From a virus, in IMG/VR virus record IMGVR_UViG_3300008267_000216, positions 1 to 31,720 of that record: a stretch of 31,720 nt of DNA; one strand, given 5' to 3'. A program made the position numbers and the translations under genes. Positions 14,822 to 21,880 of this stretch are shown piece by piece. The notes beneath the pieces are model-generated. The model saw only the letters and a list, made by a program, of their open reading frames with translations. It was not told where the DNA came from and did not search any database. Every line of letters starts with the position of its first letter. Position 1 is the stretch's first letter.

Positions 14822-15717
14822 GTTTAGATTTTATGAAAGACGACGGGGTATTCATGCCCATGCTCAATGACACTGGACGAAATATTTTTTATAAAGCTGC
14901 AATTGAAGCAGCAGTTCCAGGAAAAACAGTATGCGATATTGGCGCAGGCACAGGATTTTTAAGTGTGCTGGCAGCACATGCTGGAGCAAAGCATGTGATT
15001 GCAGTTGAAAGAGATTTGCAAAGATATCAGTATGCCAAATCAATCATTGAAAAATTGCAACTGACTGATCGTATTGAATTGGTGCACGGGGACTTTCTTG
15101 ACCTTGACATCCGAGCAGAGGTATACGTGTCAGAAACCATCAACACACAAATATTTGGCGAAGATATGATAAAATTATCCAACCATGCACAACGGCACGG
15201 CGGCGAATTTATACCTGGTCAGTTTAAAATTCACGCAGAAGTATATCAAATGCATCCAATATTTGTTGTTGACCAATCGGGGTCAGAAGCATTTGAATAT
15301 CAACCTGACATTGACGTTGATCCTGCCTTTGCCAACATCATTGATACTGATTTTCAGCAACAGTACAGTCTGGCTGACACACGTTACCGGGCCAATCAAC
15401 TCAATAGATTGTTTACAATGTTGCCACAGTTTACTGATCTAAAACTGACAAAATATCACCAAACTCAACCCATCACTATTGATTTAAATCAGTTAAACAC
15501 TGAGTCGGACATCACTGTCACTATTCCCTTCAATGACGTTAAAAAATTCCAACAAAGCATGTATGTGGTGTTGTTTTGGCAAGCCAAATACGGCGAGATA
15601 ATAATGGATTGTAGAGATGTTTGGTTTGGCAATATTGGCAAACACATCATGGGAGCTACTACCGACATTGTAGTCCGGTATGATCCTCAGATACGCAACT
15701 GGCGGTTGACTTATTGA
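14818..15717 (+). CDS. PRMT-like class I methyltransferase
   Basis: A 299-residue protein. ATG 14818 gives the ATGA overlap with UvsW; an in-frame ATG at 14803 lies inside UvsW. VCDIGAGTGFLSVLAAHAGA (from residue 38) is motif I, VIAVERD the post-I acid, and VYVSETINTQIFGE (about 103-116) has the two acidic residues spaced like the 'double-E loop' of protein arginine methyltransferases. The remainder is a beta-rich domain, again PRMT-like. The target might be a protein or an arginine-like small molecule; this cannot be read from sequence. The end overlaps the promoter of the next gene. Confidence 0.72.
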   Translation: MSLDFMKDDGVFMPMLNDTGRNIFYKAAIEAAVPGKTVCDIGAGTGFLSVLAAHAGAKHVIAVERDLQRYQYAKSIIEKLQLTDRIELVHGDFLDLDIRAEVYVSETINTQIFGEDMIKLSNHAQRHGGEFIPGQFKIHAEVYQMHPIFVVDQSGSEAFEYQPDIDVDPAFANIIDTDFQQQYSLADTRYRANQLNRLFTMLPQFTDLKLTKYHQTQPITIDLNQLNTESDITVTIPFNDVKKFQQSMYVVLFWQAKYGEIIMDCRDVWFGNIGKHIMGATTDIVVRYDPQIRNWRLTY

Positions 15718-15734
15718 TGCAAACCCTGTAAACT
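15706..15734 (+). promoter_or_regulatory. Sigma70-like promoter giving a possible leaderless transcript
   Basis: TTGACT (15706-15711), a 17-base spacer and TAAACT (15729-15734). The ATG of the next gene is at 15741, so transcription starting about 7 bases after the -10 would begin at the start codon. Confidence 0.5.
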
Positions 15735-15740
15735 AAACAC

Positions 15741-16241
15741 ATGCGAATTTTAACCTTAGACAACATTCATTACGACCTAGATCATTTGCCTGAAGAAGTG
15801 GATGACATGAGATTTGCCATACTTGACAACTCAAATCCCCAAGAGCCAGATTATCATTTTATCCCACTGATCTTTTTGGAAAGTTTTAATGCACCTGCAT
15901 TAGTATTGCGTATTGGAACCAACACTATAAAAATGCCCATGGACTGGCAAATACTCATAGGTGAACCCGAAGTGGGCGATTTGGAAGTGTTGCCATTGAC
16001 ATCCATAAATGATCGTGGATTTAAAGTATTTCAGTTCAACCCACTCACCAGTTTCCGCCCAAGTTTTCCGGACATTGAAATACTAGATGTGTATCACGAA
16101 GTGTCGTGGTATGCACCCAAACTAAAGAATGGCCAATTACTTTCAGTGCCACTCAACGATGACCCAGATCCAGACTGTGTGTACTTTGTGAAAGACATCA
16201 GTCGCAACTGTGAGATAGTAGACTACAACAAGGCTTGGTAA
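15741..16241 (+). CDS. Conserved phage protein of unknown function
   Basis: A 166-residue acidic protein starting MRILTLDNIHYDLDHLPEEV. The features are FAILDNSNPQEPDYHFIPLIFLE, ALVLRIGTNTIKMPMDWQILIGEPEVGDLEVLPLTSINDRGF and a C-terminus DCVYFVKDISRNCEIVDYNKAW. It looks like a compact alpha/beta protein without membrane segments. From general knowledge it resembles hypothetical proteins carried by many marine T4-like phages near replication genes, but I cannot name a function. No ribosome-binding site is visible; its promoter's -10 ends 6 bases before the ATG. Confidence 0.72.
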   Translation: MRILTLDNIHYDLDHLPEEVDDMRFAILDNSNPQEPDYHFIPLIFLESFNAPALVLRIGTNTIKMPMDWQILIGEPEVGDLEVLPLTSINDRGFKVFQFNPLTSFRPSFPDIEILDVYHEVSWYAPKLKNGQLLSVPLNDDPDPDCVYFVKDISRNCEIVDYNKAW

Positions 16242-16242
16242 C

Positions 16243-16389
16243 ATGGCATATACCGAACCACAAATATTTGAAATGATCAATCGCTTGGCCAAGATTTACT
16301 TGGAAAGTTACCCAGAAGATCAGGAAGGTCTTGAACGATTCCTGCGCTGGGCACATGCACAATATGGCTACAAGTATGGGAACTCTTAA
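16243..16389 (+). CDS. Small unknown protein (48 aa)
   Basis: ATG 16243 lies one base after the preceding stop and opens a 48-residue frame beginning MAYTEPQIFEMINRLAKIYL and ending YGYKYGNS. The protein is helical-looking (FEMINRLAKIYLES, LERFLRWAHAQYG). Its end overlaps the next gene's start by 14 bases. Coding status is supported by tight packing and an open frame filling the gap exactly. No family recognised. Confidence 0.6.
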   Translation: MAYTEPQIFEMINRLAKIYLESYPEDQEGLERFLRWAHAQYGYKYGNS

Positions 16390-16675
16390 ACCCGGCGCCA
16401 CCTACATTTATGAACGTGTGGGCAATGAAGTGTATGCACGTGAAGCAGGTGCCGATCCCAGCACTAGAGAACTCATGGGCTATGGGTACGATCCGGTGAA
16501 TGGTCACCAAGTCGATTATGACAAACGCACCAGTGATGGTAGATCCTTGGTTGATCATATGCGTGAAGATAAAATGTGGGGCGATATACGGCGACTAGCA
16601 AAAACCAATCCCACTTTACAAGATGCTGTGGACCGTGTTATAATGGTATACAAGTTGATCAAGGTAGACAAGTGA
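16376..16675 (+). CDS. Conserved small phage protein
   Basis: A 99-residue protein from ATG 16376 (MGTLKPGATYIYERVGNEVY). In-frame ATGs at 16367 and 16331 would lengthen it inside the preceding small gene. The pattern KPGATYIYER...YAREAGADPSTRELMGYGYDP followed by LVDHMREDKMWGDIRRLAKTNPTLQDAVDRVIMVYKL is familiar from hypothetical proteins of T4-like aquatic phages. The function is unknown. Its stop overlaps the GTG start of the gp62-like gene (GTGA), and a promoter-like element for that gene lies within its last 60 bases. Confidence 0.72.
   Translation: MGTLKPGATYIYERVGNEVYAREAGADPSTRELMGYGYDPVNGHQVDYDKRTSDGRSLVDHMREDKMWGDIRRLAKTNPTLQDAVDRVIMVYKLIKVDK
16615..16644 (+). promoter_or_regulatory. 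Possible sigma70-like promoter inside the upstream gene
   Basis: TTTACA (16615-16620), an 18-base spacer, and a perfect TATAAT (16639-16644) with an extended TG (16636-16637). It sits about 28 bases before the GTG start of the gp62-like gene. Confidence 0.45.
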
Positions 16676-17124
16676 GCGACAAACTAAACATTGCCAATGA
16701 GATGCGACAACTAGATCGCAAGAACAGAGACTTTTACAGCGAACTCACAGATGAGGAACGCAAGAAGTTCTCCAACTATCTCATGATTCGTTGGGCGTCA
16801 TGTGTGGAAGGCTCAAGAGAACTGCAAGAGTTTTATTTGATTGCCACCAACGAGCGATTGAACAAACACTTTTTCAACATCAGCCGACACCCTGAACTGC
16901 AATGGCTGTGTGCTACCACTGTGAGTCCAGACATGGGCACACCCAGACACAACTGGATCTCGCCCAAGAAGAAAGAAACAGGTGCCGGAGCAAGTGCCGT
17001 CAAAAAGCAACTGGCAGAGTTGTTTCCCACATACAAAGAAGATGAAATAGCCATGCTGGCCTCAATGACCACAAAGAAAGAACTTGATCAACACATCCGA
17101 GACCATGGCCGAGACACTAAGTGA
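16672..17124 (+). CDS. 62: Clamp-loader small subunit, gp62-like
   Basis: A 150-residue protein starting at GTG 16672, which overlaps the preceding TGA (GTGA). The segment NYLMIRWASCVEG...YLIATNERLNKHFF, then LQWLCATTVSPDMGTPRHNWISPKKK, then LFPTYKEDEIAMLASMTTKKEL has the same order of helices and basic loop as the small clamp-loader subunits (gp62) of aquatic T4-like phages. T4 gp62 (187 residues) partners the gp44 ATPase to load the gp45 clamp. It is shorter than T4 gp62. Neither gp44 nor gp45 is adjacent here, unlike the T4 order 45-44-62. The assignment is by pattern, not by an alignment. Confidence 0.62.
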   Translation: MSDKLNIANEMRQLDRKNRDFYSELTDEERKKFSNYLMIRWASCVEGSRELQEFYLIATNERLNKHFFNISRHPELQWLCATTVSPDMGTPRHNWISPKKKETGAGASAVKKQLAELFPTYKEDEIAMLASMTTKKELDQHIRDHGRDTK

Positions 17125-17794
17125 ACTAACCTGCGGCTACTGCAAGAAAACATTTCGACGAGCAGAAAGTCTTGTGGTTCACATGTGTGAGCCCAAACGG
17201 CGCAGATCAGAACGGTCGGAGCGCGGTGTTGAACTGGGCTTTCAATCTTACTTGCGGTTCTATGAGATTGCACAAGGATCGGCCAGACTCAAAACATTTG
17301 ATGACTTTGCAGACTCACCTTATTATCGAGCATTTGTAAAGTTTGGCAGATACTGCTATCACACACGAGCAATCAATCCTGCACAGTTCACAACCTGGTT
17401 GTTGAAGCACAACAAAAAAATTGACAACTGGGGATCGGATAAAATCTATACCGAATACTTGTTGGACTACTTGAAAGTAGAAGCAGTGGCAGACGCACTT
17501 GCACGAGCAGTGGAGTTTGGTATAGACTGGAGTGAGAAATACTCAGCACCACCACATGATTGCCTGCGCTATGGCAGCACACATGCCATGTGTTATGCCG
17601 TCACAACCGGACGCATCAGTCCCTGGGTGATATACAACTCAGAATCAGGACAAAAGTTCCTAGGCGAACTCACAGCAGACCAAGTGAGCATGATATGGCC
17701 CTACATAGACTCAGACACATGGCAAAAGCGATTCTCAGACTATGCTGCAGACGCTGAGTACGCAAAACTAATATTGAAACAAGCAGGATGGTAA
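17105..17794 (+). CDS. Zinc-finger phage protein of unknown function
   Basis: A 229-residue protein from ATG 17105 (MAETLSELTCGYCKKTF); the in-frame ATG at 17084 lies deeper in the gp62-like gene. The start overlaps the end of that gene by 20 bases. Residues 10-28 hold C-x2-C-x12-H-x-C, a likely zinc-binding finger (CGYC...VVHMC), followed by a very basic stretch (KRRRSERSER). The rest is a helical domain rich in Tyr/Trp, ending AKLILKQAGW. A DNA- or RNA-binding role is plausible. The gene sits directly downstream of gp62, in a replication neighbourhood. No family name recognised. Confidence 0.7.
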   Translation: MAETLSELTCGYCKKTFRRAESLVVHMCEPKRRRSERSERGVELGFQSYLRFYEIAQGSARLKTFDDFADSPYYRAFVKFGRYCYHTRAINPAQFTTWLLKHNKKIDNWGSDKIYTEYLLDYLKVEAVADALARAVEFGIDWSEKYSAPPHDCLRYGSTHAMCYAVTTGRISPWVIYNSESGQKFLGELTADQVSMIWPYIDSDTWQKRFSDYAADAEYAKLILKQAGW

Positions 17795-17795
17795 C

Positions 17796-18155
17796 ATGAT
17801 CAAATCAATAATGAGCATGGGCAAGCACGTGATAGTGGGTAGTGGCAACAGTGCCAGCAACTACATCAATACCGGTGCTGGCATGATGGGTGTGGGCGAC
17901 CTACGATTCAACACCAGCACTCAACAAATTGAATTCTACAACGGTCAGACCTGGCAAATATTTATTATGGCACAGGCCACTGTGGGACTCACTGGCACAG
18001 CCGAATTAGCCATTGACTGGGCACTAAATAAAATGGAACAAGAAAAAGAAGTACGGCGCATGGCCGAACAGTATCCTGCTGTGGCCGACGCATTAGGTGC
18101 GGTTTGTGAGGCCGAACAACAATTGAAAACTGTTGTGGCGCTGTGCAGAACATGA
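17796..18155 (+). CDS. Small fibre-like protein with helical tail
   Basis: A 119-residue protein. About residues 31-53 (GVGDLRFNTSTQQIEFYNGQTWQ) match the short 'LRYNT.t..fE.Y.G..W' element common in phage fibre and virion proteins. It continues with QATVGLTGTAELAIDWAL and a charged helix rich in Glu/Ala to the end. A role in a virion appendage is an inference. The start is ATG 17796; an alternative start at 17814 (MSMGKHV) is possible. Its TGA overlaps an ATG at 18152 (ATGA) that would open the SGNH-like gene but for a frameshift. Confidence 0.6.
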   Translation: MIKSIMSMGKHVIVGSGNSASNYINTGAGMMGVGDLRFNTSTQQIEFYNGQTWQIFIMAQATVGLTGTAELAIDWALNKMEQEKEVRRMAEQYPAVADALGAVCEAEQQLKTVVALCRT

Positions 18156-18893
18156 TGTACAAAAAATAGCCTATATGAAAGTAGTATTATAAAAAGATTA
18201 TTTACTTTTGGTTGTAGTTTTACCAGTTACTCTTGGAGTACCTGGGCAGACATTCTTGGCACCACAGCTGAAGAATTTCAAAACTGGGGCATGTCGGGCA
18301 CAGGCAATCAATTCATCCTGGCCAGCATAACAGAATGTCATCAACGAAATCAATTTTGTCCAGACGACACAGTGATAGTGTGTTGGACCAACGTCATGAG
18401 AGATGATCGATACACATCACAGTGGTGTACTAGGGGCAACATCTATACCCATCCCAAGTATGATCCTGCCTGGGTACGTCAATGGATAACCGAACGTGGA
18501 TGTCTCATACGAGATCTAGCAGTATTGTCAGCGGTGACTCATATATTAAAATATCATAAAGTAAACTGGCATTTTTTAAGCATGGTGCCATTTGACCAGG
18601 CTGACCAATATCGTGCCACCCCAAATACCAATCAAGATTTATTATCTTTGTATCGAGAATACCTGTCAGAAATAAAACCCAGTTTTTGGGAAACGTTGTT
18701 TGATCGAGTGCCACTGTCATTTGATGCACATCCCAGTCCTGCAGATCATTTGCGATACCTAGATCGAACACTTCCAGAATTTGGCATACCCTATTCAACA
18801 AGATTGAAAATTCAACAAGAAGATGCTGTAATAAGATCACCAGGCTACAAAAGATCCGACACTCCAATTACACCACTGATACATCGAGCATGA
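18152..18893 (+). CDS. SGNH/GDSL hydrolase-like protein with apparent frameshift near the start
   Basis: From ATG 18291 the protein has 200 residues (MSGTGNQFILASITE), but the same frame is open from 18156 and encodes a typical block I of SGNH hydrolases: RLFTFGCSFTSYSW with the putative nucleophile Ser. The C-terminal FDAHPSPADHLRYL provides the D-x-x-H of block V. No ATG exists in frame upstream of 18291. ATG 18152, overlapping the previous stop, reads M-M-Y-K-K-stop; removing one A from the A6 run (18161-18166) would join it to the block I frame. This suggests an indel, a slippage site or a non-ATG start (for example ATT 18186). The role may be esterase/deacylase of a surface glycan, by family. 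Confidence 0.6.
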
Positions 18894-19798
18894 TACACAT
18901 TGATTTTCAAGGCGGTGCGCACGGTAATTATTTAGAGTTTGTGTGTAACAAAATTGCAGGAATAACTGTAGGAACACCATTTAATGCACATGGTGCATCG
19001 CATGCAAAAGTCTATACCGGAAACAAAGTATTTTATGCTGACCATTATTCTTTTTGGCCTAAGCCATTGATGTTTAACAAAGTAATTGATATACATATTG
19101 ATACAGATGATTTGCTACAACTTCAACAAATCAGTTTGCTCAGAGCAGGAGATTTTGGGTATGATAACAATCAACTAGAAATCAATACCTATAACAAACT
19201 TAATAATATACACTATAAATGGGTATTAGAAAATATTGTACAAAATTTTTTCACCAATCAAATTCAAAACAGTTACAATGCAGTAAAAGATCCATCTTGG
19301 CCAATGATTGCTACATTAGATGAATTCAACGATTTGCCAGCAGAAATCAAACAAGAATGCTTAGAGCAACACAAATTAGAGTTGTTTGAGTTATCATCTG
19401 AGCGACCCAACTGCCCAAGATCTATCCTTAAGGAATTTTTTCAGATTGGATTTTTACATCCAGAGCAACACGGATTTATTGTTAGACAACAGCAAACAAA
19501 ATATGATTCAACCAAACAAGTGTATCAGTGGCCGTTTCAATGTTTTTACGATATGACAGAGTTTTTGCAAGAAATCAAAAAGGTTGCTGAGTGGGCAGAA
19601 ATATCATATACTTGTCAGGATGATATTGAGGAATTGCACAACGATTTTTTGAAAAGACAACCGTATAAAAACTCTAAAATCAAATGCAACACAATTATTA
19701 AAGAGATACAAAGTAACACAACGCCAAATCTTGACAATGTAAATTTAATTGAAGAAGCATATATCAACACCAAACTAGGTTGGAATTATTTTGCATGA
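18890..19798 (+). CDS. Conserved phage protein (GGAHGNYLE type) with WP/EC module
   Basis: A 302-residue protein starting MIHIDFQGGAHGNYLEFVCN. The G-G-x-H-G-N-Y-L-E opening resembles conserved unknown proteins of aquatic phages that some annotators place with sulfotransferases; I do not claim that activity. Residues about 129-163 (AVKDPSWPMIATLDEF..LPAEIKQEC) are the short module shared with the proteins at 12111 and 19795. The rest is AT-rich with many Asn/Gln. It overlaps the SGNH-like gene (ATGA 18890-18893) and the amidinotransferase gene (ATGA 19795-19798), so the three form one translational unit. Confidence 0.68.
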   Translation: MIHIDFQGGAHGNYLEFVCNKIAGITVGTPFNAHGASHAKVYTGNKVFYADHYSFWPKPLMFNKVIDIHIDTDDLLQLQQISLLRAGDFGYDNNQLEINTYNKLNNIHYKWVLENIVQNFFTNQIQNSYNAVKDPSWPMIATLDEFNDLPAEIKQECLEQHKLELFELSSERPNCPRSILKEFFQIGFLHPEQHGFIVRQQQTKYDSTKQVYQWPFQCFYDMTEFLQEIKKVAEWAEISYTCQDDIEELHNDFLKRQPYKNSKIKCNTIIKEIQSNTTPNLDNVNLIEEAYINTKLGWNYFA

Positions 19799-20934
19799 GT
19801 GATAAATTTTCAGTATATCAGCATTGGGATCCATTAAAAATATGTGTGGTAGGACGCAGTTATCCTCCTGAATTTTATTCATGGATCACGATTTCTCATG
19901 TGAGAAGTTTGTTTGAAAAAATTGCAATCGAAACTGAAGAAGATTATCAGGCCATTATACGCAAACTTAACGAATTTGGTGTCGAAGTGTTGCGGCCCAA
20001 TTTGCCAGCCAATGCATTTATCAACGGGAAATATTTTCCGCCACCTATGACTCCTAGAGATTATATGATAATGATTGGGGAAACATTTTACAAAGGGTAC
20101 GAGTTAAACTTTGAAAATTTTTATGCAAAAGTAAAAGCTGAGGGGTGGCCACAGTGCAATTCTTCTGAAGAGTTTTTGACATTACCAGCCCATATACAAA
20201 ATGAATGTAATGATCTGCACAATTGGTCTCAGTTGCGCGATTTTTATTCAAGTTATAATCACATATTTGATCGTATTGCACACCAAGGAAATACAATTAA
20301 AACAAATTCTATTTCCCAGGCACCTGGTGCGTATATTACCAGAGTTGGACAAGATTTGTATTTTGGCACAAATTCATACTATCAAAATCAAATTGAATAT
20401 CGAAATCAGATTAATACTGAATTTGTCAATACACGTAATCACATTGTGAACACAGGAGGACACAGTGATGGAGTCTATTGTCCAGTATGCCCTGGTCTAA
20501 TCATTAGTCTTAGAGATGTTCCAACTTATGCAACTACTTTTCCTGATTGGGAAGTGGTATATCTTCCTAGGCAGGGTTGGAATCAATTACATCCTTTTCT
20601 GTCATTAAAACAAAAAAACAAAGGTAAATGGTGGATACCAGGATTCGAACATGATCAAGCAGTGATTGACACAGTTGAAACTTGGTTAGGACATTGGGTT
20701 GGATATGTTGAAGAAACAGTGTTTGATGTCAACATGTTGATCATAGATCCAAAAAATGTCATAGTGTTTAATTATAATAAACAAGTATTTGATGCATTAG
20801 ATCGTTACGGCATTACTCCGCACATTATACCGTTTAGGCACAGATATTTTTGGGATGGTGGCATACATTGTGTAACCAGTGATTTGCACAGAGAAGGAAC
20901 CATACAAGACTATTTCCCAGAAAGAAAAAATTGA
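19795..20934 (+). CDS. Amidinotransferase-like protein (guanidino-group modifying fold)
   Basis: A 379-residue protein from ATG 19795 (MSDKFSVYQHWDPLK), which gives the ATGA overlap; the in-frame ATG at 19780 lies in the preceding gene. LKICVVGRSYPPEF is the N-terminal strand, PPPMTPRDYMIMIGE holds a conserved R-D, IVNTGGHSDGVYC supplies a His (H223), and DGGIHCVTSDLHREG contains the candidate catalytic Cys (C359), as in glycine/inosamine amidinotransferases. Members move an amidino group from arginine to an amine. Residues about 109-144 are the WP/EC module (VKAEGWPQCNSSEEF..LPAHIQNEC), apparently inserted after the R-D loop. Its end overlaps the next start as TTGA. Confidence 0.8.
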   Translation: MSDKFSVYQHWDPLKICVVGRSYPPEFYSWITISHVRSLFEKIAIETEEDYQAIIRKLNEFGVEVLRPNLPANAFINGKYFPPPMTPRDYMIMIGETFYKGYELNFENFYAKVKAEGWPQCNSSEEFLTLPAHIQNECNDLHNWSQLRDFYSSYNHIFDRIAHQGNTIKTNSISQAPGAYITRVGQDLYFGTNSYYQNQIEYRNQINTEFVNTRNHIVNTGGHSDGVYCPVCPGLIISLRDVPTYATTFPDWEVVYLPRQGWNQLHPFLSLKQKNKGKWWIPGFEHDQAVIDTVETWLGHWVGYVEETVFDVNMLIIDPKNVIVFNYNKQVFDALDRYGITPHIIPFRHRYFWDGGIHCVTSDLHREGTIQDYFPERKN

Positions 20935-21503
20935 AACAAGCTGACATTGACATCGACGTTCCGGATCGTGCCCGGATATTGGAACTAATCCAGCACACAC
21001 CTGCCAGGCAAATTGTGGACGGCAAACCTCGTAAACACAACTCTGGTATCTACATCACAGACATTCCGCAGGATCCCGAACACGGCTGTGCAGCCATTGA
21101 TTACGAGACTGCGGAACATCGTGGCTACTTTAAAATTGACTTGTTGAACATGAGCGTGTATCAGTTGATCCAAGATCCTGCACACTACGAAGCCATGTTG
21201 TCAGCAACACCTCCATGGTCTCGACTATGGACAGACAGACCCTGGGCCTCTCAGTTGGTTCACGTGGGCAACTACGTGGATTTGATGGTGGCAATGCAAC
21301 CTGACTCGATACCCAGGATGGCTGCTTTTATTAGTATTATTAGACCAGGCAAAGCACACCTACAGCGCAAGCCCTGGGATCAAGTGTTTGCTAGCGTGTG
21401 GGATGGAGATGAATTGCGTGGATATACGTTTAAAAAGTCACACGCTGTGAGTTATGCAGCCTTGGTAGCCCTGCACATGAACTTACTCAATACGACGAAC
21501 TAG
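20931..21503 (+). CDS. Mini-protein with C-family DNA polymerase (DnaE) active-site motifs
   Basis: A 190-residue protein starting at TTG 20931 (TTGA overlap with the preceding stop). Near the N-terminus ADIDIDVPDR (residues 4-13) matches the PDxDxDF active-site motif of bacterial DNA polymerase III alpha, which holds two catalytic aspartates. GYFKIDLLNM (65-74; D70) matches the KxDxLGL motif holding the third. IIRPGKAH resembles the conserved RPG segment, and YTFKKSHAVSYAALVALHMNLL the 'Y.FNKSHAaaYa' block. PHP domain, fingers and tau-binding parts are absent. From general knowledge similar short proteins occur in aquatic T4-like phages. Whether it polymerises DNA is unknown. Confidence 0.72.
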   Translation: MKQADIDIDVPDRARILELIQHTPARQIVDGKPRKHNSGIYITDIPQDPEHGCAAIDYETAEHRGYFKIDLLNMSVYQLIQDPAHYEAMLSATPPWSRLWTDRPWASQLVHVGNYVDLMVAMQPDSIPRMAAFISIIRPGKAHLQRKPWDQVFASVWDGDELRGYTFKKSHAVSYAALVALHMNLLNTTN

Positions 21504-21860
21504 TGTAATTGATTTGCGTTTGCTCTTTTTGCGAGCAATGTCTATTAGGCTGCACACAGGCCCGTGCAATATTTCCAGATCTTTGTTTGAAAATGTACGC
21601 AAAGTAAAACGAAATTGATCCCAGTCCCCACGCAGGAATATGTTGATGGGTATGCTCCTATTGCTTTCCCACCACCAGGTATTGGCCAGTTCTAAGAATT
21701 CCAGTTTGTGTTGTTGTGAGAGCACAGCACCAAAGTCGTAGATGGTTGTGACAGCATCGTCTCTGTTTTGAACTATTCCAATATACTCATTGCTGGCGTA
21801 CACGCAAAGAGTTATAAAGGGGTATTTTTCCGCCAGTTTTTCAAAGATGTTATTACCCAT
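21483..21860 (-). CDS. Conserved phage protein of unknown function
   Basis: A 125-residue leftward protein starting MGNNIFEKLAEKYPFITLCVYASNEYIGIVQN. NTWWWESNRSIPINIFLRGDWDQFRFTLRTFSNKDLEIL is followed by a basic tail (ARKKSKRKSITLVRR). The W-W-W-E and R-G-D-W-D-x-F clusters look like a conserved core, familiar from hypothetical proteins of aquatic T4-like phages. It is alone on the minus strand, its 3' end overlaps the DnaE-like gene by 21 bases, and it diverges from the virion-type gene at 21881. Confidence 0.7.
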   Translation of the reverse strand: MGNNIFEKLAEKYPFITLCVYASNEYIGIVQNRDDAVTTIYDFGAVLSQQHKLEFLELANTWWWESNRSIPINIFLRGDWDQFRFTLRTFSNKDLEILHGPVCSLIDIARKKSKRKSITLVRRIE

Positions 21861-21865
21861 AAATA
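21858..21865 (+). promoter_or_regulatory. Putative late promoter (CATAAATA)
   Basis: CATAAATA, one base from the T4 late element, lies 15 bases upstream of ATG 21881, with GAGG between them as a ribosome-binding site. The downstream gene looks like a virion protein, which fits late timing. Confidence 0.5.
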
Positions 21866-21880
21866 CGTTTTGAGGATCCT

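Noticed and set aside
18890-19798. Sulfotransferase assignment for the GGAHGNYLE protein
   Set aside because: The N-terminal glycine-rich segment does not show a convincing PAPS-binding loop, so I left it as a conserved unknown.
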